Source: Oryzobacter faecalis (GTDB lineage: Bacteria > Actinomycetota > Actinomycetes > Actinomycetales > Dermatophilaceae). From it: a DNA stretch of 64,000 bases. The first letter of the stretch is position 1. Every line of letters starts with the position of its first letter. Below the pieces are notes generated by a model that was not told where the DNA came from, searched no databases, and saw only the letters and a list, made by a program, of their open reading frames with translations. Below, in pieces: positions 1 to 8,460 of this stretch. The position numbers and the translations under genes were made by a program. The stretch lies in assembly GCF_046764005.1 (NCBI RefSeq), contig NZ_JBKOFW010000003.1, positions 310,001 through 374,000 of the forward strand. The letters run 5' to 3'.

Positions 1-2
1 TG

Positions 3-452
3 GTCGAGGAGTTCGTCGACCGGTGCCGCGCCGCCGGGCTCGTCAGCATCATCGAGCCCGTGGCGAAGGCTCCGCGCGGCGGAGGGGCATGGGACTGGGA
101 CACCTGCGTCGTCGAGGCCGCTCGCGAGCTCGGCTCGCTGGGCGCAGACCTCTACAAGGCCGAGGTGCCGCGCAAGGGCCAGGGCGACGAGGACGAGATC
201 CGGCGCGCGTGCGCCGAGATCACCGCGGCGGTGTCCTCCCCCTGGGTCGTCCTCTCTTCGGGCGTGCCCGCCGAGCTCTTCCCGCGCGCCGTCGAGCTCG
301 CCTGCCGCGAGGGCGCCTCGGGCTTCCTCGCCGGCCGTGCCGTCTGGGCCTCCGTCATCGGCAGCGCCGACCTCGAGCGCGACCTCCACGAGGTCTCCGT
401 GCCGCGCCTGCAGCGCCTCGGCGAGCTCGTCGACGAGCTGGTTCGGCGATGA
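3..452 (+). CDS. Class I sugar(-phosphate) aldolase, LacD/YihT type (5' end missing)
   Basis: This is the C-terminal half of a TIM-barrel class I aldolase that runs in from the left edge; the frame is open from base 3. The stretch around bases 144-173 reads ADLYKAEVP, matching the Schiff-base lysine strand of the LacD (tagatose-1,6-bisphosphate aldolase)/YihT (sulfofructose-1-phosphate aldolase) family. Further on, WVVLSSGVP and GFLAGRAVW match the C-terminal phosphate-binding strands. Such enzymes split a ketose phosphate into dihydroxyacetone phosphate and an aldehyde in the cytoplasm. The stop codon overlaps the start of the isomerase gene (ATGA), so the two are co-translated. With isomerase, aldehyde dehydrogenase and a TauE-like exporter downstream, a sulfofructose-phosphate aldolase is a reasonable inference, but tagatose- or deoxy-sugar-phosphate substrates cannot be excluded. 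Confidence 0.82.
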   Translation, partial: VEEFVDRCRAAGLVSIIEPVAKAPRGGGAWDWDTCVVEAARELGSLGADLYKAEVPRKGQGDEDEIRRACAEITAAVSSPWVVLSSGVPAELFPRAVELACREGASGFLAGRAVWASVIGSADLERDLHEVSVPRLQRLGELVDELVRR

Positions 453-1909
453 CGTCGCTCGCCGCCGCCCCGCGGGTCGTCGTCGTCGCCACCGCCAGGC
501 CCACCTTCCGGGTCGACGTCGCCGAACGGCTGGCCACAGAGGCACGCGCGCTCCTCACCGAGCTCGGTGCCGAGGTCACCGGTCCCGAGGGCCTCGTCAT
601 GACCCCCGAGGACGTCGCCGCCGCCAAGCCCTTCCTCGCGGTGCCCGCCGACCTCGTCGTCAACGTCTGCGCCTCCTTCTCCGACGCGACCCCGGCCCTC
701 GAGCTCTACGGCGAGCTCGACCAGCCCGTGCTGCTGTGGTCCTTCCGCGAGCCCGGGCCGGTGGGTGACCGGCTGTGGCTGAACTCCATGTGCGGCGCCA
801 ACCTCTTCGGCCACGCCCTCGTCGTGCACGCCGGCAGGGCCCCCCGGCTCGTCCACGGCGACCCCCACGAGGAGGGGACCCGCCGCACCCTCGAGGCCGC
901 GCTCCGGGGTCGGCTGCCCGAGGTCGTCCCGGCACCCACGGCAACCGGCCCGCGGGCCGACCGGACCGCCGCCGAGGCCGTCCTCGCCTCGCTCGCGGGG
1001 CGCCGGCTGGGCCTCGTCGGGGACGCGCCCCCGGGGTTCACGCCCAGCCAGTACGACGGTGACCTCGTGGCGCGGCTGTTCGGAGTCGAGGTCGAGCAGA
1101 TCACCGTCGACGACATGTTCTCCCGGGTCGCAGACGTCGACGCGGACGACGCGACGAGCGAGCACGGCCAGGCCCTGGAGGCCCAGCCCAGCCTGGGCAC
1201 GGTCGACCAGGGACAGGCGCTCACCTCCGCGCGGATCACCACCGCGATGCGTGGCTGGCGCGACGGCCGGGACCTGTCGGGGATGGCGATCCGGTGCTGG
1301 CCGGAGTTCCCGACCCAGCTCGGCGCCTGCCCGTGCTCGTCCCTGTCCCGTGTGGCCGACGAGGGCACCCCCACCGCGTGCGAGCGCGACGTCTACGGGG
1401 CCGTGACCATGCTCCTCATGGAGGCGGCCGGTTCCGGCACGACCTACCTCGTCGACACCGTCGAGCTCGACGCCGACCGCGACGTCGTGCGGCTCTGGCA
1501 CTGCGGCGCAGCCGCGACCTCGCTCGCCGCCGACCCCGCGGAGGCGACCCAGACGACCCACTGCAACCGCAAGCTCGGCGTGGCCGGCAACTTCCCCCTG
1601 CGCACCGGACCGGTGTGCATGGCCCGGCTCACCGAGGACCCCTCCCGCCCGGGACACCTCCGACTGCTCCTCGCCGCCGGCGAGTCCGTCGCGGAGCCCA
1701 ACCGCTTCCAGGGCAACACGGCCGCCGTCCGGCTCGCCACCGACGCGACCACCTTCGTCACCGGCCTCGTGACCGGTGGCTTTCCCCACCACACGGTGCT
1801 CGCGTGGTCCGACGTCCGTCCGCAGCTGCGGGCCGTCGCGGACCTCGTCGGGATCCCCGTCGTGGACTGGGGTCTTCCCTCAGGAACCGAAGGAGACAAC
1901 GATGTCTGA
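449..1909 (+). CDS. L-fucose-isomerase-like sugar isomerase
   Basis: A 486-residue protein of the L-fucose/L-arabinose isomerase-like group (COG2407 type). The C-terminal half has the typical order of motifs: AIRCWPEF, then CERDVYGA with a conserved Glu, VDTVELDAD with a conserved Asp, and RLWHCG with a His. These are the expected metal-binding residues of an aldose-ketose isomerase. ATG 449 overlaps the aldolase stop, and the 3' end overlaps the binding-protein start by 8 bp. Isomerases of this fold act as sulfoquinovose isomerases in sulfo-transaldolase, sulfo-transketolase and sulfo-EMP2 clusters. Here the aldolase next door implies a ketose-phosphate route, so a kinase gene is expected upstream of the window. 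The exact aldose is inferred from context only. Confidence 0.8.
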   Translation: MTSLAAAPRVVVVATARPTFRVDVAERLATEARALLTELGAEVTGPEGLVMTPEDVAAAKPFLAVPADLVVNVCASFSDATPALELYGELDQPVLLWSFREPGPVGDRLWLNSMCGANLFGHALVVHAGRAPRLVHGDPHEEGTRRTLEAALRGRLPEVVPAPTATGPRADRTAAEAVLASLAGRRLGLVGDAPPGFTPSQYDGDLVARLFGVEVEQITVDDMFSRVADVDADDATSEHGQALEAQPSLGTVDQGQALTSARITTAMRGWRDGRDLSGMAIRCWPEFPTQLGACPCSSLSRVADEGTPTACERDVYGAVTMLLMEAAGSGTTYLVDTVELDADRDVVRLWHCGAAATSLAADPAEATQTTHCNRKLGVAGNFPLRTGPVCMARLTEDPSRPGHLRLLLAAGESVAEPNRFQGNTAAVRLATDATTFVTGLVTGGFPHHTVLAWSDVRPQLRAVADLVGIPVVDWGLPSGTEGDNDV

Positions 1910-3224
1910 CCAGTTCTCGATCGACCGCCGCCGCTTCCTCCATGGCCTCGGCGCCCTCGGCCTCGGCGGGGCGCTCTCGGCCTGCGTCGGGCCCACCATC
2001 ACCACCGGGGGCGCGAGCGGCGCCGCGACCACGGCCGCCGACGCCCTCGCCCCCGTGTCGGCCGAGAAGGCCACCGGCACCGTCTCCTTCGCGCACTGGC
2101 GCGCCGAGGACAAGGCGGTCTTCGACACCCTCATCGCCGCCTTCCGCAAGGAGAACCCCGAGGCCGACGTCATCCAGGACATCGCCCCGTCGAACGACTA
2201 CCAGAGCACCGCCCTGCAGAAGATCAGGGGCGGCAAGATCGGCACGGCCTTCGTCGCGTTCCGCGGCGCCCAGTTCGTCGCGATGAACAAGGCCGGCCTC
2301 TACGCCGGGCTGGGGTCCCAGCCCTTCATCGACGGCTACTTCGCCGAGCTGATCAAGGCCGGTCAGGCACCGAACCGCGCCCAGATGGGCCTGCCCTACC
2401 AGCTGGTCTTCAACATGCCCCTCTTCAACGAGGACGCCTTCGAGTCCGCCGGGGTCAGCGAGCTTCCCGGTGACTGGGACGGCTTCCTCGCCCTGTGCGA
2501 GACCCTCAAGGGCAAGGGGCTGACCCCCATCGCCTGGCCCGGCGGCGAGCCGGCCAACGCGGGCCAGCTCATCAACTCGATGGTCATGAACAACATGCCG
2601 AACGACACGGCCTTCGCCGACATCGAGGCCGGCGCCGCCAAGGCCACCGACGACTGGTTCCTCGGCACGCTCAAGCAGTACCAGCAGCTGACGCCGTACT
2701 TCGGGTCGAACTCCACGGGCACGAGCTCGGAGCCGCTGCAGCAGCTGTTCGCCAGCGGCAAGGCCGGGATGCTCGCGACGGGCTCGTTCCACATCAGCGC
2801 GGTGCGCAAGCTCGGTGCCGAGTTCCCCATCGGTCTCATCGCGCCGATCACCGTGTCGGCCGACCGCGCCAGGTACGAGGGCATCTACAACGCGACGTTC
2901 ATCCTCGGGGTCAACACCGCCGGCACGGGTCAGGCGGCCGCCCTCAAGTGGCTGGAGTTCCTCTCCGACCCGGTCAACGCGGCGGTGTACGCCAACGGGA
3001 CTGCCCAGCACGTCACCGTCAAGGACGTCGAGTACACCAACGCCGACCTCAAGCACAACGCGCCGTGGCTGGAGAAGAAGACGATGCTGGCGCCGCGCTT
3101 CCAGTTCAACGACCTCGACATCCGGGCCGCCGTGGAGGCCGCGTGCGTCGCGGTCGTCTCGGGAACCTCGCCCGAGCAGGCGGCCGACGAGGCCCAGGGC
3201 ATCATCGACCAGAAGCTGCGCTGA
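1902..3224 (+). CDS. Sugar ABC transporter, substrate-binding lipoprotein
   Basis: A 440-residue family 1 (MalE-like) extracellular solute-binding protein. The N terminus has twin arginines (DRRRFLHG), a hydrophobic stretch and the lipobox LSAC, so it is probably Tat-exported and lipid-anchored at about Cys25. An AGGAG ribosome-binding site at 1891-1895 sits inside the end of the isomerase gene and fixes ATG 1902. The mature part begins with FAHWRAEDKAVFDTLI, the usual first strand of this family. It delivers the substrate to the two permeases that follow, with only 2 bp before the first. The ligand is unknown; by context it could be a glycoside that GH31 then hydrolyses, such as sulfoquinovosyl glycerol or an alpha-xyloside. 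Confidence 0.9.
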   Translation: MSDQFSIDRRRFLHGLGALGLGGALSACVGPTITTGGASGAATTAADALAPVSAEKATGTVSFAHWRAEDKAVFDTLIAAFRKENPEADVIQDIAPSNDYQSTALQKIRGGKIGTAFVAFRGAQFVAMNKAGLYAGLGSQPFIDGYFAELIKAGQAPNRAQMGLPYQLVFNMPLFNEDAFESAGVSELPGDWDGFLALCETLKGKGLTPIAWPGGEPANAGQLINSMVMNNMPNDTAFADIEAGAAKATDDWFLGTLKQYQQLTPYFGSNSTGTSSEPLQQLFASGKAGMLATGSFHISAVRKLGAEFPIGLIAPITVSADRARYEGIYNATFILGVNTAGTGQAAALKWLEFLSDPVNAAVYANGTAQHVTVKDVEYTNADLKHNAPWLEKKTMLAPRFQFNDLDIRAAVEAACVAVVSGTSPEQAADEAQGIIDQKLR

Positions 3225-3226
3225 CC

Positions 3227-4180
3227 ATGTCGACCACGCTCGTCCCCGCGGGCCCCGCCACGCGAGCGCGCACCCGGACCGCGCGGCGCTCGCGTGGCCG
3301 GGGACCCCAGAGGGCCCACCCGGCGCTCTGGCTGTTCCCCGTCCCGGCACTCGTCCTCTACATCACATTCTTCGTCGCCCCCACGGTCCAGGGAGTCGTC
3401 TACTCCGTCACCGACTGGGACGGCTTCAGCCCCACAGCGCGGTTCGTCGGTGTCGACAACTTCGTGAACATCGCGACGAACGACTCCCTCTTCCGCAACG
3501 CACTGGGCAACAACCTCAAGTTCATGCTCGTCGTCGTCGTCTTCCAGACGGCCTTCTCGCTCGCGCTCGCCGTGTTCCTCTCCAAGAACAGCCGCTCCTC
3601 CGTCGCGCTGCGGTCGATCTTCTTCTTCCCGACGATCCTGTCGAGCGTCTCCGTCGCCTTCGTCTGGAAGTTCGTCTACGACCCCAACTTCGGTCTCATC
3701 AACTCCGTCCTCGGGGCCGTCGGCCTCGACCGGTTCCAGAGCGCCTTCCTCGGCAACGACACCCAGGCCATCTACTGGGTCGCAGTGACCCAGGTGTGGT
3801 TCCACGTCGGGCAGATGATGATCATCTACATCGCGGGGCTGCAGCAGATCCCCGCCGAGCTCTACGAGTCGGCGCAGACCGACGGCGCGAGTCGGTGGCA
3901 GCAGTTCCGGCACGTCACGCTGCCGATGGTGGCCCCCGCCACCGCCGTCGTCATGGCGTACACGACCGTCCAGTCGTTCAAGGCCTTCGACCTGATCCTC
4001 GGGCTCGGGGGCAACCCGCCCAAGGGCTCGCTCGACATCTTGTCGACCCGCATCTACTCGGGCTTCGCCAACTCCCAGTTCGGCTACGCCGCGGCCGAGT
4101 CGCTGGTCTTCATGGCGTTGATCGCCGTCATCACCTGGATCCAGCGCCGGTCCGTCAAGGCAAGCAGCCCGGACGCGTGA
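3227..4180 (+). CDS. Sugar ABC transporter permease (MalF type)
   Basis: A 317-residue inner-membrane permease with about six hydrophobic segments, the first near residues 32-55 after a basic, low-complexity N-terminal tail. The EAA loop that contacts the ATPase is present as ESAQTDGASRWQQFRHVTLP near residue 220. It is the first of a pair and starts 2 bp after the binding-protein stop, so it is translationally coupled. No ATPase gene follows, which is normal for actinobacterial CUT1 sugar importers that share an MsiK-type ATPase encoded elsewhere. Specificity comes from the binding protein and is unknown. Confidence 0.9.
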   Translation: MSTTLVPAGPATRARTRTARRSRGRGPQRAHPALWLFPVPALVLYITFFVAPTVQGVVYSVTDWDGFSPTARFVGVDNFVNIATNDSLFRNALGNNLKFMLVVVVFQTAFSLALAVFLSKNSRSSVALRSIFFFPTILSSVSVAFVWKFVYDPNFGLINSVLGAVGLDRFQSAFLGNDTQAIYWVAVTQVWFHVGQMMIIYIAGLQQIPAELYESAQTDGASRWQQFRHVTLPMVAPATAVVMAYTTVQSFKAFDLILGLGGNPPKGSLDILSTRIYSGFANSQFGYAAAESLVFMALIAVITWIQRRSVKASSPDA

Positions 4181-4190
4181 GGAGAGAACC

Positions 4191-5006
4191 GTGAGCTACA
4201 CCCTGACCCGTCGCGCCGTGCTCGGCGTCTACGCCGTCCTCGTCGTCGTCCCCCTCGTCGTGGTCGTCTTCGGCTCGTTCAAGACGAGCCAGGCCCTGTT
4301 CGCCTCACCCTTCACGCCGCCCACGGACTGGCAGGGCGGCAACTACCAGAGGGTCGTCGGAGAGTCGGGCCTCGGTACCGCGTTCCGCAACAGCGTCATC
4401 GTGACCGGCCTGTCGGTCCCGCTCACCCTGTTCGTGTCCAGCCTCGCCGCGTACGGGATCAGCCGGACCTCGGGGTGGAGGAGCGCCCTGCTCTTCGGGT
4501 TCATCGTCCTCGGGATGGCGGTGCCGGCGCAGGCGAACATGATCCCCCAGTACGTGCAGTTCGAGACGTTCGGCCTCACCAACTCCCTCGTCGGCCTCGT
4601 GCTCATCAACATCGTCGTCACGCTGCCGATCGCGGTGTTCATCCTCACCGGCTTCCTCAAGACCCTGCCCAGGGAGCTGTTCGAGGCCGCGTCGGTCGAC
4701 GGGTCCGGTCCGTGGCGCACCTACCGCTCGGTCGTGGTGCCGGTGTCGGTGCCCTCGCTCGCCGCGACGGCGATCTTCCTCTTCGTCATCCACTGGAACG
4801 ACCTGCTCTACCCGCTGCTGTTCATCAACGAGGCGGACAAGCGCACGATCCCTGTCGCCCTGCTCTCCTTCCAGGGCGAGTTCCTCACGGACTACCCGCT
4901 GCTCTTCACCGGTGTCGTCGTCGCGTCGGCCCCGATCGTCGTGACCTACGTCTTCCTGCAGCGCTACTTCGTCGCCGGCATCACGGCCGGTGCCGTGAAG
5001 GGGTGA
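4191..5006 (+). CDS. Sugar ABC transporter permease (MalG type)
   Basis: A 271-residue second permease of the same importer. It starts at GTG 4191 behind a GGAGAG ribosome-binding site. About six membrane segments are visible, and the EAA loop reads EAASVDGSGPWRTYRSVVVP near residue 165. The C terminus ends in YFVAGITAGAVKG, the usual tail of MalG-type subunits. It is followed after 2 bp by the GH31 gene, which ties uptake to intracellular hydrolysis of the imported glycoside. Confidence 0.9.
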   Translation: MSYTLTRRAVLGVYAVLVVVPLVVVVFGSFKTSQALFASPFTPPTDWQGGNYQRVVGESGLGTAFRNSVIVTGLSVPLTLFVSSLAAYGISRTSGWRSALLFGFIVLGMAVPAQANMIPQYVQFETFGLTNSLVGLVLINIVVTLPIAVFILTGFLKTLPRELFEAASVDGSGPWRTYRSVVVPVSVPSLAATAIFLFVIHWNDLLYPLLFINEADKRTIPVALLSFQGEFLTDYPLLFTGVVVASAPIVVTYVFLQRYFVAGITAGAVKG

Positions 5007-5008
5007 GC

Positions 5009-7318
5009 ATGGAACCCACCACAGCCGCGGCGACCGCCCTCCTGCTCCGTCGGGTCGGGGAGGCCACGCCCGACGACACGGGCACGACCGTCCGTCTGGC
5101 GGTCGACGGCCTGCCCGGGGTCCAGCTCGGGGTCATGCCGGGCTGGCTCACCGGTGAGCCGCTGGAGGCCCAGGGTGTCGAGACGCAGATGCCCAACCTG
5201 CCCGAGATCGACCTGCCTCCGACCGACGTCACCGCGTTCGAGGTCGTGGTCACCGCGCCGCAGCCCGACTGCCTCCGGCTCGTCCTCGCACCGGCGGGCG
5301 CGCCGACGCTCACCGACGACGGGACCGGCCTCGGGATCGTCCTCACCCCGGCCCCGGAGGTCCAGCAGCTGCGGGTCGAGGACGGTGGGACCCACGTGGT
5401 CATCGAGTCGCCCACCCTCCGCCTCGAGGTCGGGCGGGCCCCGTTCACCCTGCGGCTGGTCGACCGCGCGAGCGGGGCCACTGTCCTGCGCACGGCCGAC
5501 CGCCTGCGCCAGGTCGCAGGGCTGCTCACGGCTCCCTCGGTCCTCGCCACCGAGGCGTCGACGACGCTCAACCTCGAGCTCGGACCCGACGAGGACGTGC
5601 TCGGCTTCGGGGAGCAGTTCGGACGCCTCGTGAAGAACGGCCAGCTCCTCACGCTGCGCAGCGAGGACGCGTGCGGCACCGGCACCGGGCTGGCCTACAA
5701 GCCGGTGCCGGTGTGGCACTCCTCGGCGGGTTACACGGGCTTCCTCAACACCGGAGCGGTCGTGACCGCGGACGTGGGGCATTCCCGCCCGTCAGTCCTC
5801 TCCCTCGGCGTCCACGACCGTGCGATCGACCTCTACGTCATGGCCGGACCCGACCCGGCGCGCCGCCTGACGGCCTACACCGCGCTCACCGGGCGAGCCG
5901 ACGTCCCGGAGCCGTGGGCCCTGGGCTACTGGATGGGCCGCTGCCGCTACCACACGAGCGAGGAGGTCCTCGAGGTCGGACGCAGCGCCCGGGCGAACGG
6001 GGTTCCCATGGACGTCGTCCACCTCGACCCCGACTGGCTCGTCGTCGACCGCCTCAACACCGACTTCATCTGGAACGAGAAGCGATTCGGCCCGCGGAAG
6101 CAGTTCGTCGAGGACCTCACCGAGCTCTCGCTGCGCCTGTCGGTGTGGGAGCTCCCGTACCTCGACCCGGCGTCCCCGATCTTCGAGGAGGCCGAGCGGG
6201 AGGGCTACCTCGTCCGTCGCCTCGACGGGTCCCTCGCCGGCATCCAGAAGACCCCGACCCCGGACGGCCGGATGCGCGCGCTGGTCGACTTCACCAACCC
6301 CGCCGCGAAGCGGTGGTGGCAGGAGATGCACCGCGACTTCCTCGCCGACGGGGTCGCCGTCTTCAAGACCGACTTCGGCGAGGCGCTCCCGGACGACGTC
6401 GCCCTCTTCGACGGCACCCCCCCGCACCAGGCGCACAACCTCTACCCGCTGCGCTACAACGGGGCCGTCTCCGACGCCATCCGCGAGTTCACGGGGCGGG
6501 CCCCGCTGGTCTGGGGCCGCAGCGGCTGGGCGGGGTCGCACCGCTACCCCGGGCAGTGGGGAGGCGACGCGGAGTCGACGGTCGCCGGCATGCAGGCCAC
6601 CGTCCGAGGTGGTCTCTCCTACGCCCTGAGCGCCCCCGGGTTCTGGAGCCACGACATCGGCGGGTTCTTCGGTCCGGAGCTGAGCCCGGCGCTGTACGTG
6701 CGATGGACCCAGATGGGCGCGCTGTCGCCGCTCATGCGGGCCCACGGGCTGCGTCCACGTGAGCCGTGGGCCTTCGGCGAGGAGGCCCTTCGGATCTGCC
6801 GCGACTGGGTGCGGCTGCGCTACTCGCTGCTGCCCTACCTCTGGCAGGTCGCCCGCGAGTCGGCCCGCAACGGCTGGCCCGTCATGCGTCCGCTCGGGTT
6901 CCACTACCCCCACGACCGTGTCGCCCGCAGCGTCGACGACAGCTTCATGCTCGGTCGCGACCTCCTCGTCGTGCCGGTGTTCGACGACGGCGACGCCCCG
7001 GTGGAGCGCACCTTCTGGGTCCCGGAGGGGGAGTGGTTCGACCTCCACGACGACAGCCGCTTCGTCGGCCCGGGCCACCACACCGTCACCGCCCCGCTCG
7101 AGCGGATGCCCGTGCTCGTCCGCGGTGGGGCCATCGTTCCCCGCGTCCCGGTCGACGAGTCCGTCCGGGCCGTCGATGACCTGGCCGGCACCCCGTGGAC
7201 GCTGCATGCGTACGGCGACGTCACGGATGACGACCTCGCCGCCGCGGCGTCCTCGCTCGTGGGCTTCGGCGGCCTCCCGGCCGATCTCTCCGGACCCCCG
7301 GTGCGACATGTCAGGTGA
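5009..7318 (+). CDS. GH31 family glycosidase, YicI (alpha-xylosidase)-like
   Basis: A 769-residue GH31 retaining alpha-glycosidase, probably cytoplasmic as there is no signal peptide. The N-terminal beta-sandwich carries GFGEQFGRLVKNGQ, typical of YicI. The catalytic nucleophile is Asp455 in KTDFGEALP and the acid/base is Asp520 in QWGGDAEST. WSHDIGGFFGPE follows, also YicI-like. The known sulfoquinovosidases of this family (YihQ type) have an Arg-x-x-Trp (KRVMW) segment and a Tyr after DIGG for sulfonate binding. Here the first region reads DFIWNEKRFG and the second has Phe, so it is not a canonical sulfoquinovosidase. Alpha-xylosidase or another alpha-glycosidase activity is the safer reading. 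It lies between the permeases and the M24-like gene, overlapping the latter by 11 bp. Confidence 0.87.
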   Translation: MEPTTAAATALLLRRVGEATPDDTGTTVRLAVDGLPGVQLGVMPGWLTGEPLEAQGVETQMPNLPEIDLPPTDVTAFEVVVTAPQPDCLRLVLAPAGAPTLTDDGTGLGIVLTPAPEVQQLRVEDGGTHVVIESPTLRLEVGRAPFTLRLVDRASGATVLRTADRLRQVAGLLTAPSVLATEASTTLNLELGPDEDVLGFGEQFGRLVKNGQLLTLRSEDACGTGTGLAYKPVPVWHSSAGYTGFLNTGAVVTADVGHSRPSVLSLGVHDRAIDLYVMAGPDPARRLTAYTALTGRADVPEPWALGYWMGRCRYHTSEEVLEVGRSARANGVPMDVVHLDPDWLVVDRLNTDFIWNEKRFGPRKQFVEDLTELSLRLSVWELPYLDPASPIFEEAEREGYLVRRLDGSLAGIQKTPTPDGRMRALVDFTNPAAKRWWQEMHRDFLADGVAVFKTDFGEALPDDVALFDGTPPHQAHNLYPLRYNGAVSDAIREFTGRAPLVWGRSGWAGSHRYPGQWGGDAESTVAGMQATVRGGLSYALSAPGFWSHDIGGFFGPELSPALYVRWTQMGALSPLMRAHGLRPREPWAFGEEALRICRDWVRLRYSLLPYLWQVARESARNGWPVMRPLGFHYPHDRVARSVDDSFMLGRDLLVVPVFDDGDAPVERTFWVPEGEWFDLHDDSRFVGPGHHTVTAPLERMPVLVRGGAIVPRVPVDESVRAVDDLAGTPWTLHAYGDVTDDDLAAAASSLVGFGGLPADLSGPPVRHVR

Positions 7319-8423
7319 CCCCCGCTGGTCCGACCTCGGCGAGAAGCTCGCGGTGCTCGCTGATGTCGCGGCCCGTCTCGACCTCGACAGCCTCGTCGTC
7401 CGTGAGCCGGCTAACCTCACGTGGCTGCTCGGCGCGCGCGTCAACGTCCCGCAGACTCTCGAGACCGCGTGCCTCGACGTCGTCGTCCACGTCGCGCGGA
7501 CGGACCGGGCGCCGTCCCTCGTCGTCGTGACCAACGCCATCGAGGCGCCCCGCCTGCGGCACCAGGAGCTGAGCGGGCTCGATGACGCGTGCGAGGTCGA
7601 GTGGCATGTCGTGCCCTGGTGGGAAGGACGGGAGAGCAGGCTTCCCACCGGCGACCGCGTCGGCAGCGACCGGGCCCTCCCGTCGGTCACGTCGGTCACC
7701 CACGAGCTGGCGCAGGCGCGCCGACGGCTCACCACCGACCAGCGGGCGCTGCTCGCCGAGGTCTGTCGTGACGGCGCTGCCGCGGCGACGGCGGCCGCGC
7801 TCGCCGTCAGCCCGTCGTCGACCGGGTACGCCGCCGCCGGGGTCCTCGCCCGAGAGCTCCTCGAGCGCGAGCTCGACCCCGTCGTCCTCCTCGTGGGCGG
7901 CGCACCGCACCTCGAGGCCCACCGGCACCCGCTCCCGGTCGCCGAGCCCTTGGGCGGCCGGGCCCTCCTCGTCGCGTGCGCCAGGCGCCGGGGCCTCATC
8001 GCCAGCATCAGCCGCGTCGTGTCCTTCACCCCGCCCGGCGCCGAGGAACGCGACGCCTACGAGCGGCTCCTGCGCGTCGAACAGTCCTTCCTCGACCACT
8101 CCGTCGTCGGGGCTCGCCTCGGCGACGTCGTGGCGTCCGGCTGTTCCGCCTACGAGACCCACGGGTTCGCTGCTGACGAGTGGCACCGCCACCACCAGGG
8201 CGGGCTCAGCGGCTTCGTGCCCCGGGAGTTCCCGGCGTCCCCCGGCAGCGACGACATCCTCGAGGAGGGAGCCGTCGTGGCCTGGAACCCCAGCGCCGCG
8301 GGCTGGAAGGTCGAGGACACCTGCCTCGTGCTCCCCGACGGCCCCCAACCCCTCGTCGACGACGGCACGTGGCCGACGCTGACCGTCGGCGGCCGCCGAC
8401 GGCCCGACGTGCTCGTCCGCTGA
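7308..8423 (+). CDS. M24 (creatinase/aminopeptidase P-fold) protein lacking metal ligands
   Basis: A 371-residue protein with the two-domain layout of M24 proteins. The N-terminal half contains the creatinase-like phrase VVREPANLTWLLGARVNVP. The C-terminal half contains HRHHQGGLSGF, where M24 enzymes place a metal-binding His, and GWKVEDTCLV, where they place a Glu. The two Asp ligands usually found in a strand like D-x-G...D are absent: that region reads ALLVACARRRGLIASISRV. I therefore expect no classical dinuclear-metal peptidase activity. It may be a metal-independent creatinase-like hydrolase or a non-catalytic partner. It starts inside the GH31 gene (ATG 7308), so it belongs to the operon, but its role in sugar catabolism is unknown. 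Confidence 0.72.
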   Translation: MSGDPRWSDLGEKLAVLADVAARLDLDSLVVREPANLTWLLGARVNVPQTLETACLDVVVHVARTDRAPSLVVVTNAIEAPRLRHQELSGLDDACEVEWHVVPWWEGRESRLPTGDRVGSDRALPSVTSVTHELAQARRRLTTDQRALLAEVCRDGAAAATAAALAVSPSSTGYAAAGVLARELLERELDPVVLLVGGAPHLEAHRHPLPVAEPLGGRALLVACARRRGLIASISRVVSFTPPGAEERDAYERLLRVEQSFLDHSVVGARLGDVVASGCSAYETHGFAADEWHRHHQGGLSGFVPREFPASPGSDDILEEGAVVAWNPSAAGWKVEDTCLVLPDGPQPLVDDGTWPTLTVGGRRRPDVLVR

Positions 8424-8460
8424 GCCTCGACCACCCAACCCACCACCGAGGAGACCCATC

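Noticed and set aside
152..1792. Long minus-strand frame opposite the aldolase and isomerase genes
   Set aside because: Typical antisense shadow of a G+C-rich gene: Gly/Arg/Val/Glu-rich, no domain, and fully covered by two well-supported genes.
5009..7318. Calling the GH31 protein a sulfoquinovosidase outright
   Set aside because: Context favours it, but the Arg-x-x-Trp segment and the Tyr after DIGG are missing, so only a GH31 (YicI-like) call is supported.
5792..8029. 745-codon minus-strand frame opposite the GH31 gene
   Set aside because: It spans two good plus-strand genes with the same codon periodicity as the shadow pattern; no recognisable motif.
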